Of a stretch of 64,000 nucleotides of DNA, positions 8,409 to 16,440 are shown in pieces. The notes below the pieces were generated by a model that had not been told where the DNA came from, made no database searches, and saw only the letters and a program-made list of their open reading frames with translations. The DNA comes from Candidatus Panguiarchaeum symbiosum (GTDB taxonomy: Archaea; Asgardarchaeota; Njordarchaeia; Njordarchaeales; Panguiarchaeaceae), in assembly GCA_024720975.1 (NCBI GenBank), contig JANJXX010000002.1, forward strand, positions 48,763 through 112,762, given 5' to 3'. Made by a program: the position numbers and the translations under genes. Position 1 is the first letter of the stretch; every line of letters begins with the position of its first letter.

Positions 8409-9089
8409 ATGAAAATAACAAAGCTTGAAGATCTAAAGGAGCATCTGGAAGACTCCATAAAGAAAGCTGTTACGCTCGCGCCAAAAAGGAACTTTGAGGA
8501 AAGCGTAGAGTGCATTATGGTCATACGCGACGTTGATCTAAGACATCCTGAGAACAGATTTAGGTTACTCGTAAAACTTCCAAATAAGGTTGCTAAAATC
8601 GACAAGATAGGGGTATTCGCAGATGGTCCTCATTTATCTCAGATACAATCCACAAAAATTGAAGACGCCATTGTTGAGGTTATAGATCGCGCAAAGCTAG
8701 AGGTTTTAAGATCAAAATCAAGGGCTACAAGAAAACTAGCCAGAAAACTTCGAATCTTTATTGCAAGTGCGCCTCTAATGCCAATAATCGGTAAGTATGT
8801 TGCAAAATATTTATCACCACTAAACAAAATGCCTATTCCAATTCCATTGGATCAAAACATTATAGACGCTCTAAACGACGCGAAGCATACGGTAGCTGTC
8901 AGACTCTCTACATCGCCGCAAATAGCTACAAGGATAGGATACAAATCCATGAAAATTGAGCAATTAACCGAAAATGCCTTTACATTAGTGAGCGCTGTGG
9001 TTGGTAAATTACCCAGCGGGCTTAGTAATATAAGTGACATTTACATTAAGACGACCATGGGGCCGCCAGCAAGGATATCATTGGAGTAG
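8409..9089 (+). CDS. rpl1: Ribosomal protein uL1
   Basis: Large-subunit stalk protein L1, 226 residues, typical length. Marks are RNFEESVECIMVIRDVDLRHPENRFR, the region ASAPLMPIIGKYVAKYLSPLNKMPIPIP split around residue 125, and VRLSTSPQIATRIGYKSM. A GGTG-type ribosome site is 7 nt before the ATG. uL10 follows after 9 nt. uL11, which often precedes uL1 in archaea, is not adjacent. Confidence 0.95.
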   Translation: MKITKLEDLKEHLEDSIKKAVTLAPKRNFEESVECIMVIRDVDLRHPENRFRLLVKLPNKVAKIDKIGVFADGPHLSQIQSTKIEDAIVEVIDRAKLEVLRSKSRATRKLARKLRIFIASAPLMPIIGKYVAKYLSPLNKMPIPIPLDQNIIDALNDAKHTVAVRLSTSPQIATRIGYKSMKIEQLTENAFTLVSAVVGKLPSGLSNISDIYIKTTMGPPARISLE

Positions 9090-9098
9090 GAGATTGCT

Positions 9099-10136
9099 AT
9101 GTCATACGCATTAATATATAAGAGGAAAAAGCCCTACCCTGAAACAAAGATAAGTAAAGTCCAAGAGCTTTCGAAGCTTCTTAAGACTTACCGCAACATT
9201 CTACTCATAAGCATCAGGGATGTTAGTGCAAATCAAATGAAAGAATTGAGGGCAAAAATATGGGGCAAGGGAGTTTGTAAGGTTGTAAAGAATACTCTAG
9301 CAAGAATAGCTATAGACAATGCTTCCAAAGAACGAAAGGAACTATCGATACTCAGGGACCACCTGACGGATATGCATGCCTTTGTGTTCACTAATCAAGA
9401 TCCTTTCGAAATAGCGCAGATTGTAGATTCAATTAAGGAGGCAAGATTATTAAAACCAGGCAAGATTGCACCAATAGACGTTGTGATACAGAAGGGATTT
9501 ACGGGGTTCAAGCCTGGGCCTGAACTAAGCGAGATTAGGATGGCAGGAATCCCGGTCAGAATTCTTGATGGTGAGGTTTTCATAACTGAGAACTATACAC
9601 TAGTTCGAGCAGGGCAGGTCGTATCTCCGTATGCAGCGCGCGTCATGGCTCTCCTTGACATAAAGCCGCTAAAAATAGGACCTAAAGTTATTCTAGGACT
9701 TATCGACAACACAATTGTTCGGGCTGAAATTTTACTTAGACCACTGGAGGAATACTTCAAAGATATACAAGTAGCTGTTAATGAGGGAAGAACACTAGCG
9801 ATAGAAGCTAAGATACCGGTTCCCGAAGTTACTGAAGACCTCATTAGTGTTGCTACAAAAGAGGCTCTCAATTTGGCTACAGAGATAGCTTTCATCTTAC
9901 CAGAGACTATACCTGAACTAATAGGACTTGCCTTGATTGAAATTATTTCTCTACTAAATGTGGTGAAAGACTACCTTCCTGTCATCCCAGAAGAATTAAA
10001 GGCGCTTATTCCTACTGCACTAGAATCAAAATCAATGCCTCCGACTAAAGAAGAAAATATCGGAGAGGAAAAAAAGGAAGAAAAGAAGGAGAAAAAGGAG
10101 GAAGAAACTTTAGCCGGATTAAGTTTGCTTTTCTAG
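9099..10136 (+). CDS. rpl10: Ribosomal protein uL10 (P0)
   Basis: Stalk base protein P0, which anchors P1/P2-type L12 dimers. It has the KISKVQELSKLLKTY start, SIRDVSANQMKELR, the VVKNTLARIAID segment, and the acidic/lysine tail ending ETLAGLSLLF, the same kind of tail that ends the L12 protein at 35817 and that recruits translation factors. Length 345 is at the long end for archaea. Usually rpl12 follows directly; here it does not and lies about 26 kb away. Confidence 0.95.
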   Translation: MSYALIYKRKKPYPETKISKVQELSKLLKTYRNILLISIRDVSANQMKELRAKIWGKGVCKVVKNTLARIAIDNASKERKELSILRDHLTDMHAFVFTNQDPFEIAQIVDSIKEARLLKPGKIAPIDVVIQKGFTGFKPGPELSEIRMAGIPVRILDGEVFITENYTLVRAGQVVSPYAARVMALLDIKPLKIGPKVILGLIDNTIVRAEILLRPLEEYFKDIQVAVNEGRTLAIEAKIPVPEVTEDLISVATKEALNLATEIAFILPETIPELIGLALIEIISLLNVVKDYLPVIPEELKALIPTALESKSMPPTKEENIGEEKKEEKKEKKEEETLAGLSLLF

Positions 10137-10305
10137 TCCTGTTGCGCGCATCTATATAACTCCAAACTATTTCTGCTTCTAAGATGCTCTAATATCAAAC
10201 TCCGGCGTGATCATTCAGACTTACAGCACGTGTATTTTTACATAAGAACCTAAACTATTCGAATTCGAATTTTAGAAAAATTGTTGAGATTTTATCCACG
10301 TTAGC

Positions 10306-10668
10306 CTAATCCCTTGCTCCTTCTAGAAGTTTTTTGACTCTTTCCACCATTTGTTTCATTTCATTGAGGTACTGGATTTTGCTAGCTCTTATTGTAACTA
10401 TGAGGTTGTAGTCTTCATATCTAACAAAAAGTAAAGCTAAACCAGACTGGAGGTATATTGTCAAGAAGCTTATCTGGTCGTGCGCGGATAATATTCTATT
10501 CAAGGCACTTTCGGCGCTCTTGATAACCGAATTCATAATTTTTATGATTAAGTTTACACTGTCAGAGTCTATGTTAGCGTTAATTATTTCATCGCCGTTT
10601 TTGTATATTATGACCCACTTTACATCACTTATACTTAATAGAGCCTTGTAAAACGTATTCAAGTCCAA
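10306..10668 (-). CDS. Roadblock/LC7-domain protein
   Basis: A 120-residue single-domain protein with the Roadblock/LC7 pattern: N-terminal helix (FYKALLSI), a strand pair around VKWVIIYKNG, a long central helix (VNLIIKIMNSVIKSAESAL), strands ISFLTIYLQSGLALLFVRYEDYNLIVTI, and a C-terminal helix. Such proteins dimerise and bind or regulate small GTPases. It sits 10 nt after the ZNRD2-like gene on the same strand, so the two are likely co-expressed. The GTPase partner is not identifiable from sequence. Confidence 0.72.
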   Translation of the reverse strand: MDLNTFYKALLSISDVKWVIIYKNGDEIINANIDSDSVNLIIKIMNSVIKSAESALNRILSAHDQISFLTIYLQSGLALLFVRYEDYNLIVTIRASKIQYLNEMKQMVERVKKLLEGARD

Positions 10669-10678
10669 AGCACTTCCC

Positions 10679-11203
10679 TCATAATAGTCTACGTATTTCT
10701 AGAAGCGATTTCAGAATTTCAAGAAGGTCCTTTACACTAAGTCTATTAATTTCTATTTCCAGTGCATAGCTCATCTGGTAAAGCAATCTCTTTATCATAG
10801 ACTCTAGTTGTTTGTTCACGTCTTCCCCAGTTTTTTCGCCGGTTTTCTCAGCCGCCAGTGCACTTACCTCTCTTTCATGTGCTTCCCTGCTTGAAATTCC
10901 CTCTGGACTTCTAATAATCGTGGCCTCTTCTAACTTTAAAACGCCGCCTTCAGCTATTTCACCGATAATTTTCACCTTCGATGAATCCAATTTATTTAAT
11001 TCCTCCGGTGTAGCTAGATAAACATCGCAATTCGGGCAATATCTCAATCCGACGTCTTTTTTCAAAAAGAGAATTGCTGAACACACTGGACAAACTTCAT
11101 CAAGCATTCTATGCCCTTCCCTTAGCAGTAGAACCATCTTTTTTACTAATTCATTTCTGAGTTCCGGATTTTTCACCCAGTCTTTTTTTATTTCATCGGA
11201 CAA
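10679..11203 (-). CDS. ZNRD2/SSSCA1 (p27 autoantigen) family zinc-ribbon protein
   Basis: A 174-residue protein. Residues about 15-67 match the Sjogren/scleroderma autoantigen 1 family: KMVLLLREGHRMLDEVCPVC, then LFLKKDVGLRYCPNC, giving a CPxC...CPxC zinc ribbon. The middle (about 95-130) is charged and low in complexity with an EKTGEKTGED repeat. The C-terminal ~45 residues form a helix rich in Leu and Glu, possibly a dimerisation element. The family is found in archaea and eukaryotes; its archaeal function is unknown to me. The Roadblock gene follows. Confidence 0.8.
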   Translation of the reverse strand: MSDEIKKDWVKNPELRNELVKKMVLLLREGHRMLDEVCPVCSAILFLKKDVGLRYCPNCDVYLATPEELNKLDSSKVKIIGEIAEGGVLKLEEATIIRSPEGISSREAHEREVSALAAEKTGEKTGEDVNKQLESMIKRLLYQMSYALEIEINRLSVKDLLEILKSLLEIRRLL

Positions 11204-11350
11204 AAATTACACCGAGTTCAATCAAGTTTATGATCAAACTAGCTTAATGCGTGACTATCTATTTAAAATCCTGTCAACTTTTACTAATAACTGGAACACA
11301 TGTTCCATCTCTATTTGAGAGCAATATAAAAATGGATTACATTAAGCCAG

Positions 11351-11364
11351 ATTATATTTAAAAG
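11351..11364 (+). promoter_or_regulatory. Putative promoter of rpl10e (uL16)
   Basis: ATTATATTTAAAAG is a good archaeal TATA-type sequence about 50 nt before the ATG at 11409; GAGGG lies about 9 nt before that ATG. It is the only strong TATA-like element in the space between the minus-strand ZNRD2-like gene and the plus-strand ribosomal gene. Confidence 0.5.
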
Positions 11365-11408
11365 CCTTAAAATTAGACTTTGATTTCGTCATTTAGAGGG
11401 AAAAGAAA

Positions 11409-11921
11409 ATGCCTACAAAGAGAGAGGCTAAATGCTACAGAAAAGTGCCAGTCCATCCATACACTAGAGTGGAGTATATAAAAAGCGTGCCACAGTCCAA
11501 AATTAGGATCTTTAATATGGGCAACCCAAATGAAAGGTATGACTATAAAGTGATGTTGATCTCTAAGCAAAGAGCTATGATTTTAGCGCGGGCATTGGAA
11601 GCAGCAAGGATAGCTACCAACAGATATTTAAGCGAAAGTATTGGTAAAGGTACCTTCTTCATTCGAGTCCGGCCAGTTCCTCATGCGATAGTGAGAGAAA
11701 GAAAGTTCCTAGGAACGGCCGGTGCCGATCGGATACAAAAAGGTATGAGACGAGCTTATGGAAAACCATCAGATCGCGCTGCAATAGTTGAAGTAAACGA
11801 TATTATCTTAGAACTATGGGTCCACTCAAAGGATCTAGAAACTGCAAAAAAAGCAGCAAAATTAGCAGCATATAAAATAGGTGTGAGTACCAGAATCGAG
11901 GTTACGCCATTTAGCAAATGA
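11409..11921 (+). CDS. rpl10e: Ribosomal protein uL16 (archaeal L10e)
   Basis: A 170-residue protein matching archaeal L10e: KCYRKVPVHPYTRVEYIKSVP at the N-terminus split by one residue from PQSKI, GTFFIRVRPVPHAIVRERK, LGTAGADRIQKGMRRAYGKP, and the C-terminal AKLAAYKIGVSTRIEV. It occupies the A-site tRNA region of the large subunit. It is a separate transcription unit; uS13 follows after about 100 nt with its own AT-rich leader. Confidence 0.95.
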   Translation: MPTKREAKCYRKVPVHPYTRVEYIKSVPQSKIRIFNMGNPNERYDYKVMLISKQRAMILARALEAARIATNRYLSESIGKGTFFIRVRPVPHAIVRERKFLGTAGADRIQKGMRRAYGKPSDRAAIVEVNDIILELWVHSKDLETAKKAAKLAAYKIGVSTRIEVTPFSK

Positions 11922-12024
11922 CAATAATTAATCATTATCACAATTATGATGTATGCGATTAATGATTATTCAGCATGCCTTTTAATTTCCGAATTAAGAT
12001 AAAATTGTCAGTGAGGGAACATCC

Positions 12025-12522
12025 ATGTCAAAACGAAAGGCGAAACTCATATTACCTAAGAGTCTGATCAACAAATTTATAAAACCACCAGAATTCAAAA
12101 ATATTGTACGTATTGTCGATACTGATTTACCCGGAGAACTTCCAGTATTGTGGGCGTTGACTAGAATCCTAGGCGTTGGCATAAGTTTTGCAAACGCTAT
12201 CGTAAAAGTAGCAGATATTGATCCTAGGCGCCTACTTGGCACCCTAACAGATGAAGAAATAGCAAAACTGGACAGTATTATAAGAAATCCCATTCAGTAT
12301 GCTATTCCGGCATGGTTGTTAAATCGAAGATACGATAGAGAAACCGGAGAGCACATCCATCTTACAGGTAGCAAATTAACTCTCCAGCTTAAAAAAGACA
12401 TTGAACGCCTAATAAATCTAGGGCACTGGAGAGGAATCAGACATAGCAGGGGACTTAAAGTCCGAGGTCAAAGACTCGGACGCAGCAGACCAAGAGCTAT
12501 TATACACCACCTTAAGAGGTAA
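12025..12522 (+). CDS. rps13: Ribosomal protein uS13
   Basis: Small-subunit head protein S13, 165 residues. Marks are FKNIVRIVDTDLPGE, ALTRILGVGISFANAI, the GEHIHLTGSKL segment, and HWRGIRHSRGLKVRGQRLG at the C-terminus. uS4 follows with its start inside the overlap of the uS13 stop. In many archaea uS13-uS4-uS11-rpoD-eL18 are consecutive; here the run breaks after uS4. Confidence 0.97.
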   Translation: MSKRKAKLILPKSLINKFIKPPEFKNIVRIVDTDLPGELPVLWALTRILGVGISFANAIVKVADIDPRRLLGTLTDEEIAKLDSIIRNPIQYAIPAWLLNRRYDRETGEHIHLTGSKLTLQLKKDIERLINLGHWRGIRHSRGLKVRGQRLGRSRPRAIIHHLKR

Positions 12523-12527
12523 TGCAT

Positions 12528-13016
12528 ATGCGAAGTCTTCGAAAGAAGTATAAAACCCCTCGTAAACCATTTGAGAAAGATAGACTTATTGAAGAAATGA
12601 GGCTTATTGGCGAATATGGATTAAGAAATAAACATGAGCTCTGGCGCACCAAAACGATGCTCTCTGAAATACGAAGACGCGCTCGAGAACTCCTAGCTCT
12701 GCCTCCTGATGAGAGAAAAAATGAAGAAGAAGCTCTCATAGGACGCCTATACCAGTTAGGTATACTCGAGAAAAATTCAACATTGGATGATATACTAAAA
12801 CTCAGGGTTGAAGATCTTTTGGAGAGACGCCTACAAACAGTTGTCTGGAGACTCGGTTATGCTAAAACCCCCCATCAAGCACGGCAAATGATCGTGCATA
12901 GACACATAATAGTAAACGGGAAAATAGTTACGATTCCATCTTTTCTTGTTAAAAGAGACGATGTAGTTGAAATTCACCCTCGATCCCCCTTTGCTAAAGC
13001 TCTACAAGAGGGATAG
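12528..13016 (+). CDS. rps4: Ribosomal protein uS4
   Basis: Primary 16S-binding protein S4, 162 residues from this start. Marks are LRKKYKTPRKPFEKDRL, the long helical RRARELLALPPDER region and the S4 RNA-binding domain RRLQTVVWRLGYAKTPHQARQ with VHRHIIVNGKIV. The ATG at 12528 is preferred over the ATG at 12522 because AGAGGT lies 7 nt upstream of it. It follows uS13 without a gap. uS11, the usual next gene, is absent. Confidence 0.95.
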   Translation: MRSLRKKYKTPRKPFEKDRLIEEMRLIGEYGLRNKHELWRTKTMLSEIRRRARELLALPPDERKNEEEALIGRLYQLGILEKNSTLDDILKLRVEDLLERRLQTVVWRLGYAKTPHQARQMIVHRHIIVNGKIVTIPSFLVKRDDVVEIHPRSPFAKALQEG

Positions 13017-13055
13017 GAACTTAAATGACAAATTAAGACTACAGGCGCAAAGTTT

Positions 13056-13643
13056 GTGTTAAGAAATGAGAGCTACTACCTTCTCGCATTTGAATTAGAT
13101 TCACCAAGAGATCTATGCAATGTCATCTACTATGATTTCCTCCTAAGTCCCTCACCCAAGGTCTTACTGAAGGAGCGAAGAAAAATCCTTTACTTTGCTT
13201 CGCGCATCTTACGGGGGAAGGCGGGAAATTGTGTAGGTTTCTGCTTTTTCGTGATCACTCCTAATGAGATGAGTAAGGATTACTTAATATGCTCGGAGGA
13301 TCGAGGTTTAATATCTGATGTGCCTGATCCTAAAGCTCCTGCATGCTTCGAAATTTTCAATGTAGAAGGTCTTCTTCGAGCGCCTGGTTCAGAAATAGCA
13401 ATAAATGATCCCTGGATACGCCAATGGTCTTTTGTTATTAAGGCGGATGAAAATATCATCACTCATATCACATCCAAGAGGGGGCGAATACTTCTTGCTC
13501 CGAAATCAGGCAATTACTTGATTATAATATCTAAAAACTCACTAACAATCTCTTACCTAGAAGAATCCGCGACATATAAGTTAAAATCGCTGTCACCGGC
13601 GATCTTTCGGTGCGTAATGTTATACAAATTGCGTGATGTATAA
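13056..13643 (+). CDS. Hypothetical protein after uS4
   Basis: A 195-residue soluble protein that I do not recognise. It begins with a GTG. It has many short beta strands, e.g. GRILLAPKSGNYLIIISKNSLTI near residue 150, and several cysteines (NVIYYD region, GNCVGFCFF, ACFEIF, FRCVML) that do not form a clear metal-binding pattern. It lies 39 nt after rps4 on the same strand and may share its transcript. The place it occupies is where uS11 would be expected, but it shows no uS11 motifs. Confidence 0.5.
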   Translation: MLRNESYYLLAFELDSPRDLCNVIYYDFLLSPSPKVLLKERRKILYFASRILRGKAGNCVGFCFFVITPNEMSKDYLICSEDRGLISDVPDPKAPACFEIFNVEGLLRAPGSEIAINDPWIRQWSFVIKADENIITHITSKRGRILLAPKSGNYLIIISKNSLTISYLEESATYKLKSLSPAIFRCVMLYKLRDV

Positions 13644-13701
13644 ACCATACCAGAAAGCTGCTGATTTCTTTGACTCTTGCATACGATGTTGCTATGTTTG
13701 A

Positions 13702-14244
13702 CTACCAATATGTTATGTCCTTGTCTGAAGTTTCTTCGGACGTACTCCGCTCTTTTTCTCCTTTGGTGCCCAATCCTAACAGCTTCTCAGATACGTATAT
13801 ATCAGCCTCACATTTTAAGGCAAGCAAAATTGCATGGGAGGGTACCATCTTGAGGGTTCTTTTTCCTTCAGGACTTTCTGAAATGTTTCTAATTTCTACC
13901 TCAGCAACATAGACTCCTAACTCTGGTATTACATCTGATATTACTACCTTACATATTTTTGCCAATTCACAAACAAGATCTGACATCGAAAGTCTAAAAT
14001 CCTTTGCCGGCTTCGGTGGTTTTCCACTTACCATTAGCCATATCTCCGTGGCAATTTCCATTGGGATTCCCATCAACCTTAGTGCGCGACCGTCTTCTAG
14101 CCGAAGTTCTATTACAGGTCTACGCAACTGCTCTTTCAATTCCGGCGGCAGCAAAAGATGTGCATACGTGCGTGTTATGGGAAAGAGAATTGCTACATTT
14201 ATCACTTTAATGCATTTTTCTTGCGATGTTTTTCCCCCACCCAA
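13702..14244 (-). CDS. BFN (bifunctional nuclease, DUF151) domain protein
   Basis: A 180-residue protein. Residues about 35-165 follow the BFN/DUF151 fold: ELRLEDGRALRLMGIPMEIATEIWL, MSDLVCELAKICKVVISDVIPE, then GVYVAEVEI and KMVPSHAILLALKCEADIYVSEKLL. In the family the last part reads as an Asp-Ala-x-Ala-x-Ala helix; here the acidic residue usually seen as D in 'PSDA' is H, so nuclease activity is uncertain. It stands alone on the minus strand, divergent from the gene at 14343. Confidence 0.75.
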   Translation of the reverse strand: MGGGKTSQEKCIKVINVAILFPITRTYAHLLLPPELKEQLRRPVIELRLEDGRALRLMGIPMEIATEIWLMVSGKPPKPAKDFRLSMSDLVCELAKICKVVISDVIPELGVYVAEVEIRNISESPEGKRTLKMVPSHAILLALKCEADIYVSEKLLGLGTKGEKERSTSEETSDKDITYW

Positions 14245-14342
14245 TGTGAACTCCTAAGTAGCGTCGTCAGTAAAATCTAGAACTCAGCCAACAATATTTA
14301 ATATTTTTGGAATAATGGGTAAAGAGAAATTCTGGGATAAAA

Positions 14343-15152
14343 ATGACGACTTTTCAACCGGTGAATATTTTTAGAGCATACAACATATTAATTTCATTGC
14401 CCGGAGAGATATCACAAGAAGATGCTATAAGTATCATAGTTGAGAAGTTCAAATTAAGCGAAAGAACAGCAAAGACATACCTTCGTGCCCTCAAGGTTTG
14501 GGGCTTCCTCTGGGGAGAAGAAACTCTTTATGTTAAAAAGACATCACTGGAGGAGTTCATTCTACAATTGCAGAGGCTATTTCTTGCCGATTTAGGAGCT
14601 TTTTTTGAAGTACTTAAGACTACTATCGAATCTCTTCCAGCCAGTTCCGTGTGGAGTATAGTTTTAACTCTTAGAAGTAAAGGTTTCGACGTAAGTGCTT
14701 GGAAATTAAAACACATTATACGTCTCCTTAAACAAGCTTGTTTGCTATGGGAAAAACGCTTTTATGAACCATTAAATCTTGAAGTCTCACTGCAGAATAT
14801 CATATACGCTAGAATAATATCCCGAGGATACTACAGACTCGGTAAGTTACTGAATGAACTCACGCGCGAATTGAACTTAAGCCACTGTGAAATTAAAAAG
14901 GTACTTGTACAAATGATTCTCAACCAGCAGATTTTAGTAAACGCACCTGAATCTCTTGTTAGAATTTGGATAAAAAGCTTACAATCAGGCTATTGTGATA
15001 TTACTGAACTCTCACTCGAGAACGCTAATGCCGAGGAATTAAACGAGCTGAAGCAACTTTCTACCTTATATCCTGATTTAATCTCTATTCGCGGCGATGT
15101 TCTCACAGTTAAAATTTTCGATGGTAACTTCATAGTGGTCCCATACAAATGA
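14343..15152 (+). CDS. Hypothetical protein with N-terminal helix-turn-helix
   Basis: A 269-residue, mainly helical protein. The first ~70 residues look like a winged helix (EDAISIIVEKFKLSERTAKTYL then ALKVWGFLW). Residues 130-200 contain a second segment with similar character (YRLGKLLNELTRELNLSHCEIKKVLVQMI), so it may hold two DNA-binding-type modules. I do not recognise the family. A TATA-like AATATTTAATATTT lies 35-50 nt upstream. It converges on the PhoU/TrkA-C gene. Confidence 0.55.
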   Translation: MTTFQPVNIFRAYNILISLPGEISQEDAISIIVEKFKLSERTAKTYLRALKVWGFLWGEETLYVKKTSLEEFILQLQRLFLADLGAFFEVLKTTIESLPASSVWSIVLTLRSKGFDVSAWKLKHIIRLLKQACLLWEKRFYEPLNLEVSLQNIIYARIISRGYYRLGKLLNELTRELNLSHCEIKKVLVQMILNQQILVNAPESLVRIWIKSLQSGYCDITELSLENANAEELNELKQLSTLYPDLISIRGDVLTVKIFDGNFIVVPYK

Positions 15153-15168
15153 TTTAAAAAGGAGTGTC

Positions 15169-16350
15169 TTAATCTTTGCGATAGGTTTCTATGAATTTCT
15201 CAATACTCGCCGCAGACCCTCTCAGTATTAACATGTCCCCCACTTTTAGTTGCATATCATCCTTTGGATTAAAGTACCACACAATATCACGCCTAATTCC
15301 AAGCAGGAATACTCCAAAGTTCTCTTCAACGTTTAGTTCTCCTAATGTTTTGCCTGCAAGTTTGGATCCTTCTTCTACATGAAACAATGATATTTTTTCG
15401 TCTGCTGCACTAAATATTATCTTAAAGAATGAAGACACGTCGATACCTTTCTCTACTATCCGAGTTAATTTACTTGCTGAGTCCGTTATTCGCTCTGTAG
15501 CATCAATTATCGTAAATATACCTCTTAAATTCTCGATATCATCGAAGTGTCTGCTTATTCGCAAAGTATATAGGTAAAGAACCTCGCGCATGTAGTCTAC
15601 CCATTCCTCGAGGCGCTTCACTTCTTTAACAATATCCTCATCTTTCGTTAGTAGTGCGAAATAACTTAATATCAAACTTGTTTCGGCCATGTACTTAAGC
15701 GAAATCAAAATGTCAAGCAGACTTTTAAGGTGCTCGGAGATACTCACTGAAGCTTGAGTTTTTCCTGGTTCTGACCCTACTAGGACTCTATATGCATCGC
15801 CAACACGTTCATCCGGACCTGTCAAGTACAAAACGTCATCGCACCAGATCTCGAAGTTACTTTGAGGATTTAGTATCCAGTGTTTGGCCCGCTTCACTGC
15901 AACAACTCTCATACCTGTTTGTTGCTCTATCTGATCTATTCGCATCTTAAATGCTTCCTTGTTAAGTACCTTTATTCGTATTGTTACTTCATCCGCTCGT
16001 AGCAACGCTTCTTTGAAGGCACTTCCTAGTGGAACTCCCTCTATAGCAAGTTTTGATATATCAGCTGCGGCCTCAGAGATATCTTCCAGAGCACTCGCGA
16101 ATAGGATTAGAGCATACATTTTTTCTGCTAGATTCATGCCCCTTCCAGCCATTACTGCCCTCATGATAACATATCCGAGATACTCTGCGATTTTTGACTC
16201 GAGCTCGAGAGCTTTTTGAGCGGCTTCCTTGTCGTCATATATTACTGCAGAGTAGGCCAAATCTAACTGAATTTCCACGAGATCCTTTATTTGAACTAGT
16301 AGTTCCTTGAGAGATAGACTAGGTGTCTTAATTCTCGACATAAAGTCCAA
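15169..16350 (-). CDS. PhoU and TrkA-C domain protein, tandem arrangement
   Basis: A 393-residue soluble protein with an internal duplication: PhoU-like helical bundle (about 12-115), TrkA-C/RCK-C (about 122-190, ending DVLYLTGPDERVGDAYRVL), second PhoU-like bundle (about 205-315), second TrkA-C (about 325-392, with GKTLGELNVEENFGVFLLGI and LKVGDMLILRGS). TrkA-C domains bind small ligands and gate potassium or other ion transport; PhoU bundles bind metals and act in transport regulation. No channel gene is adjacent. Proteins with this layout occur widely in archaea as predicted regulators of transport. Confidence 0.8.
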   Translation of the reverse strand: MDFMSRIKTPSLSLKELLVQIKDLVEIQLDLAYSAVIYDDKEAAQKALELESKIAEYLGYVIMRAVMAGRGMNLAEKMYALILFASALEDISEAAADISKLAIEGVPLGSAFKEALLRADEVTIRIKVLNKEAFKMRIDQIEQQTGMRVVAVKRAKHWILNPQSNFEIWCDDVLYLTGPDERVGDAYRVLVGSEPGKTQASVSISEHLKSLLDILISLKYMAETSLILSYFALLTKDEDIVKEVKRLEEWVDYMREVLYLYTLRISRHFDDIENLRGIFTIIDATERITDSASKLTRIVEKGIDVSSFFKIIFSAADEKISLFHVEEGSKLAGKTLGELNVEENFGVFLLGIRRDIVWYFNPKDDMQLKVGDMLILRGSAASIEKFIETYRKD

Positions 16351-16440
16351 CCTAAATGCTACGTTTTCTTGAAACAGAACGCTAAAATCGCCGTTCCTTA
16401 AGGAAATAATTACAAATAATTGACATTTTATTTAAGTTCT

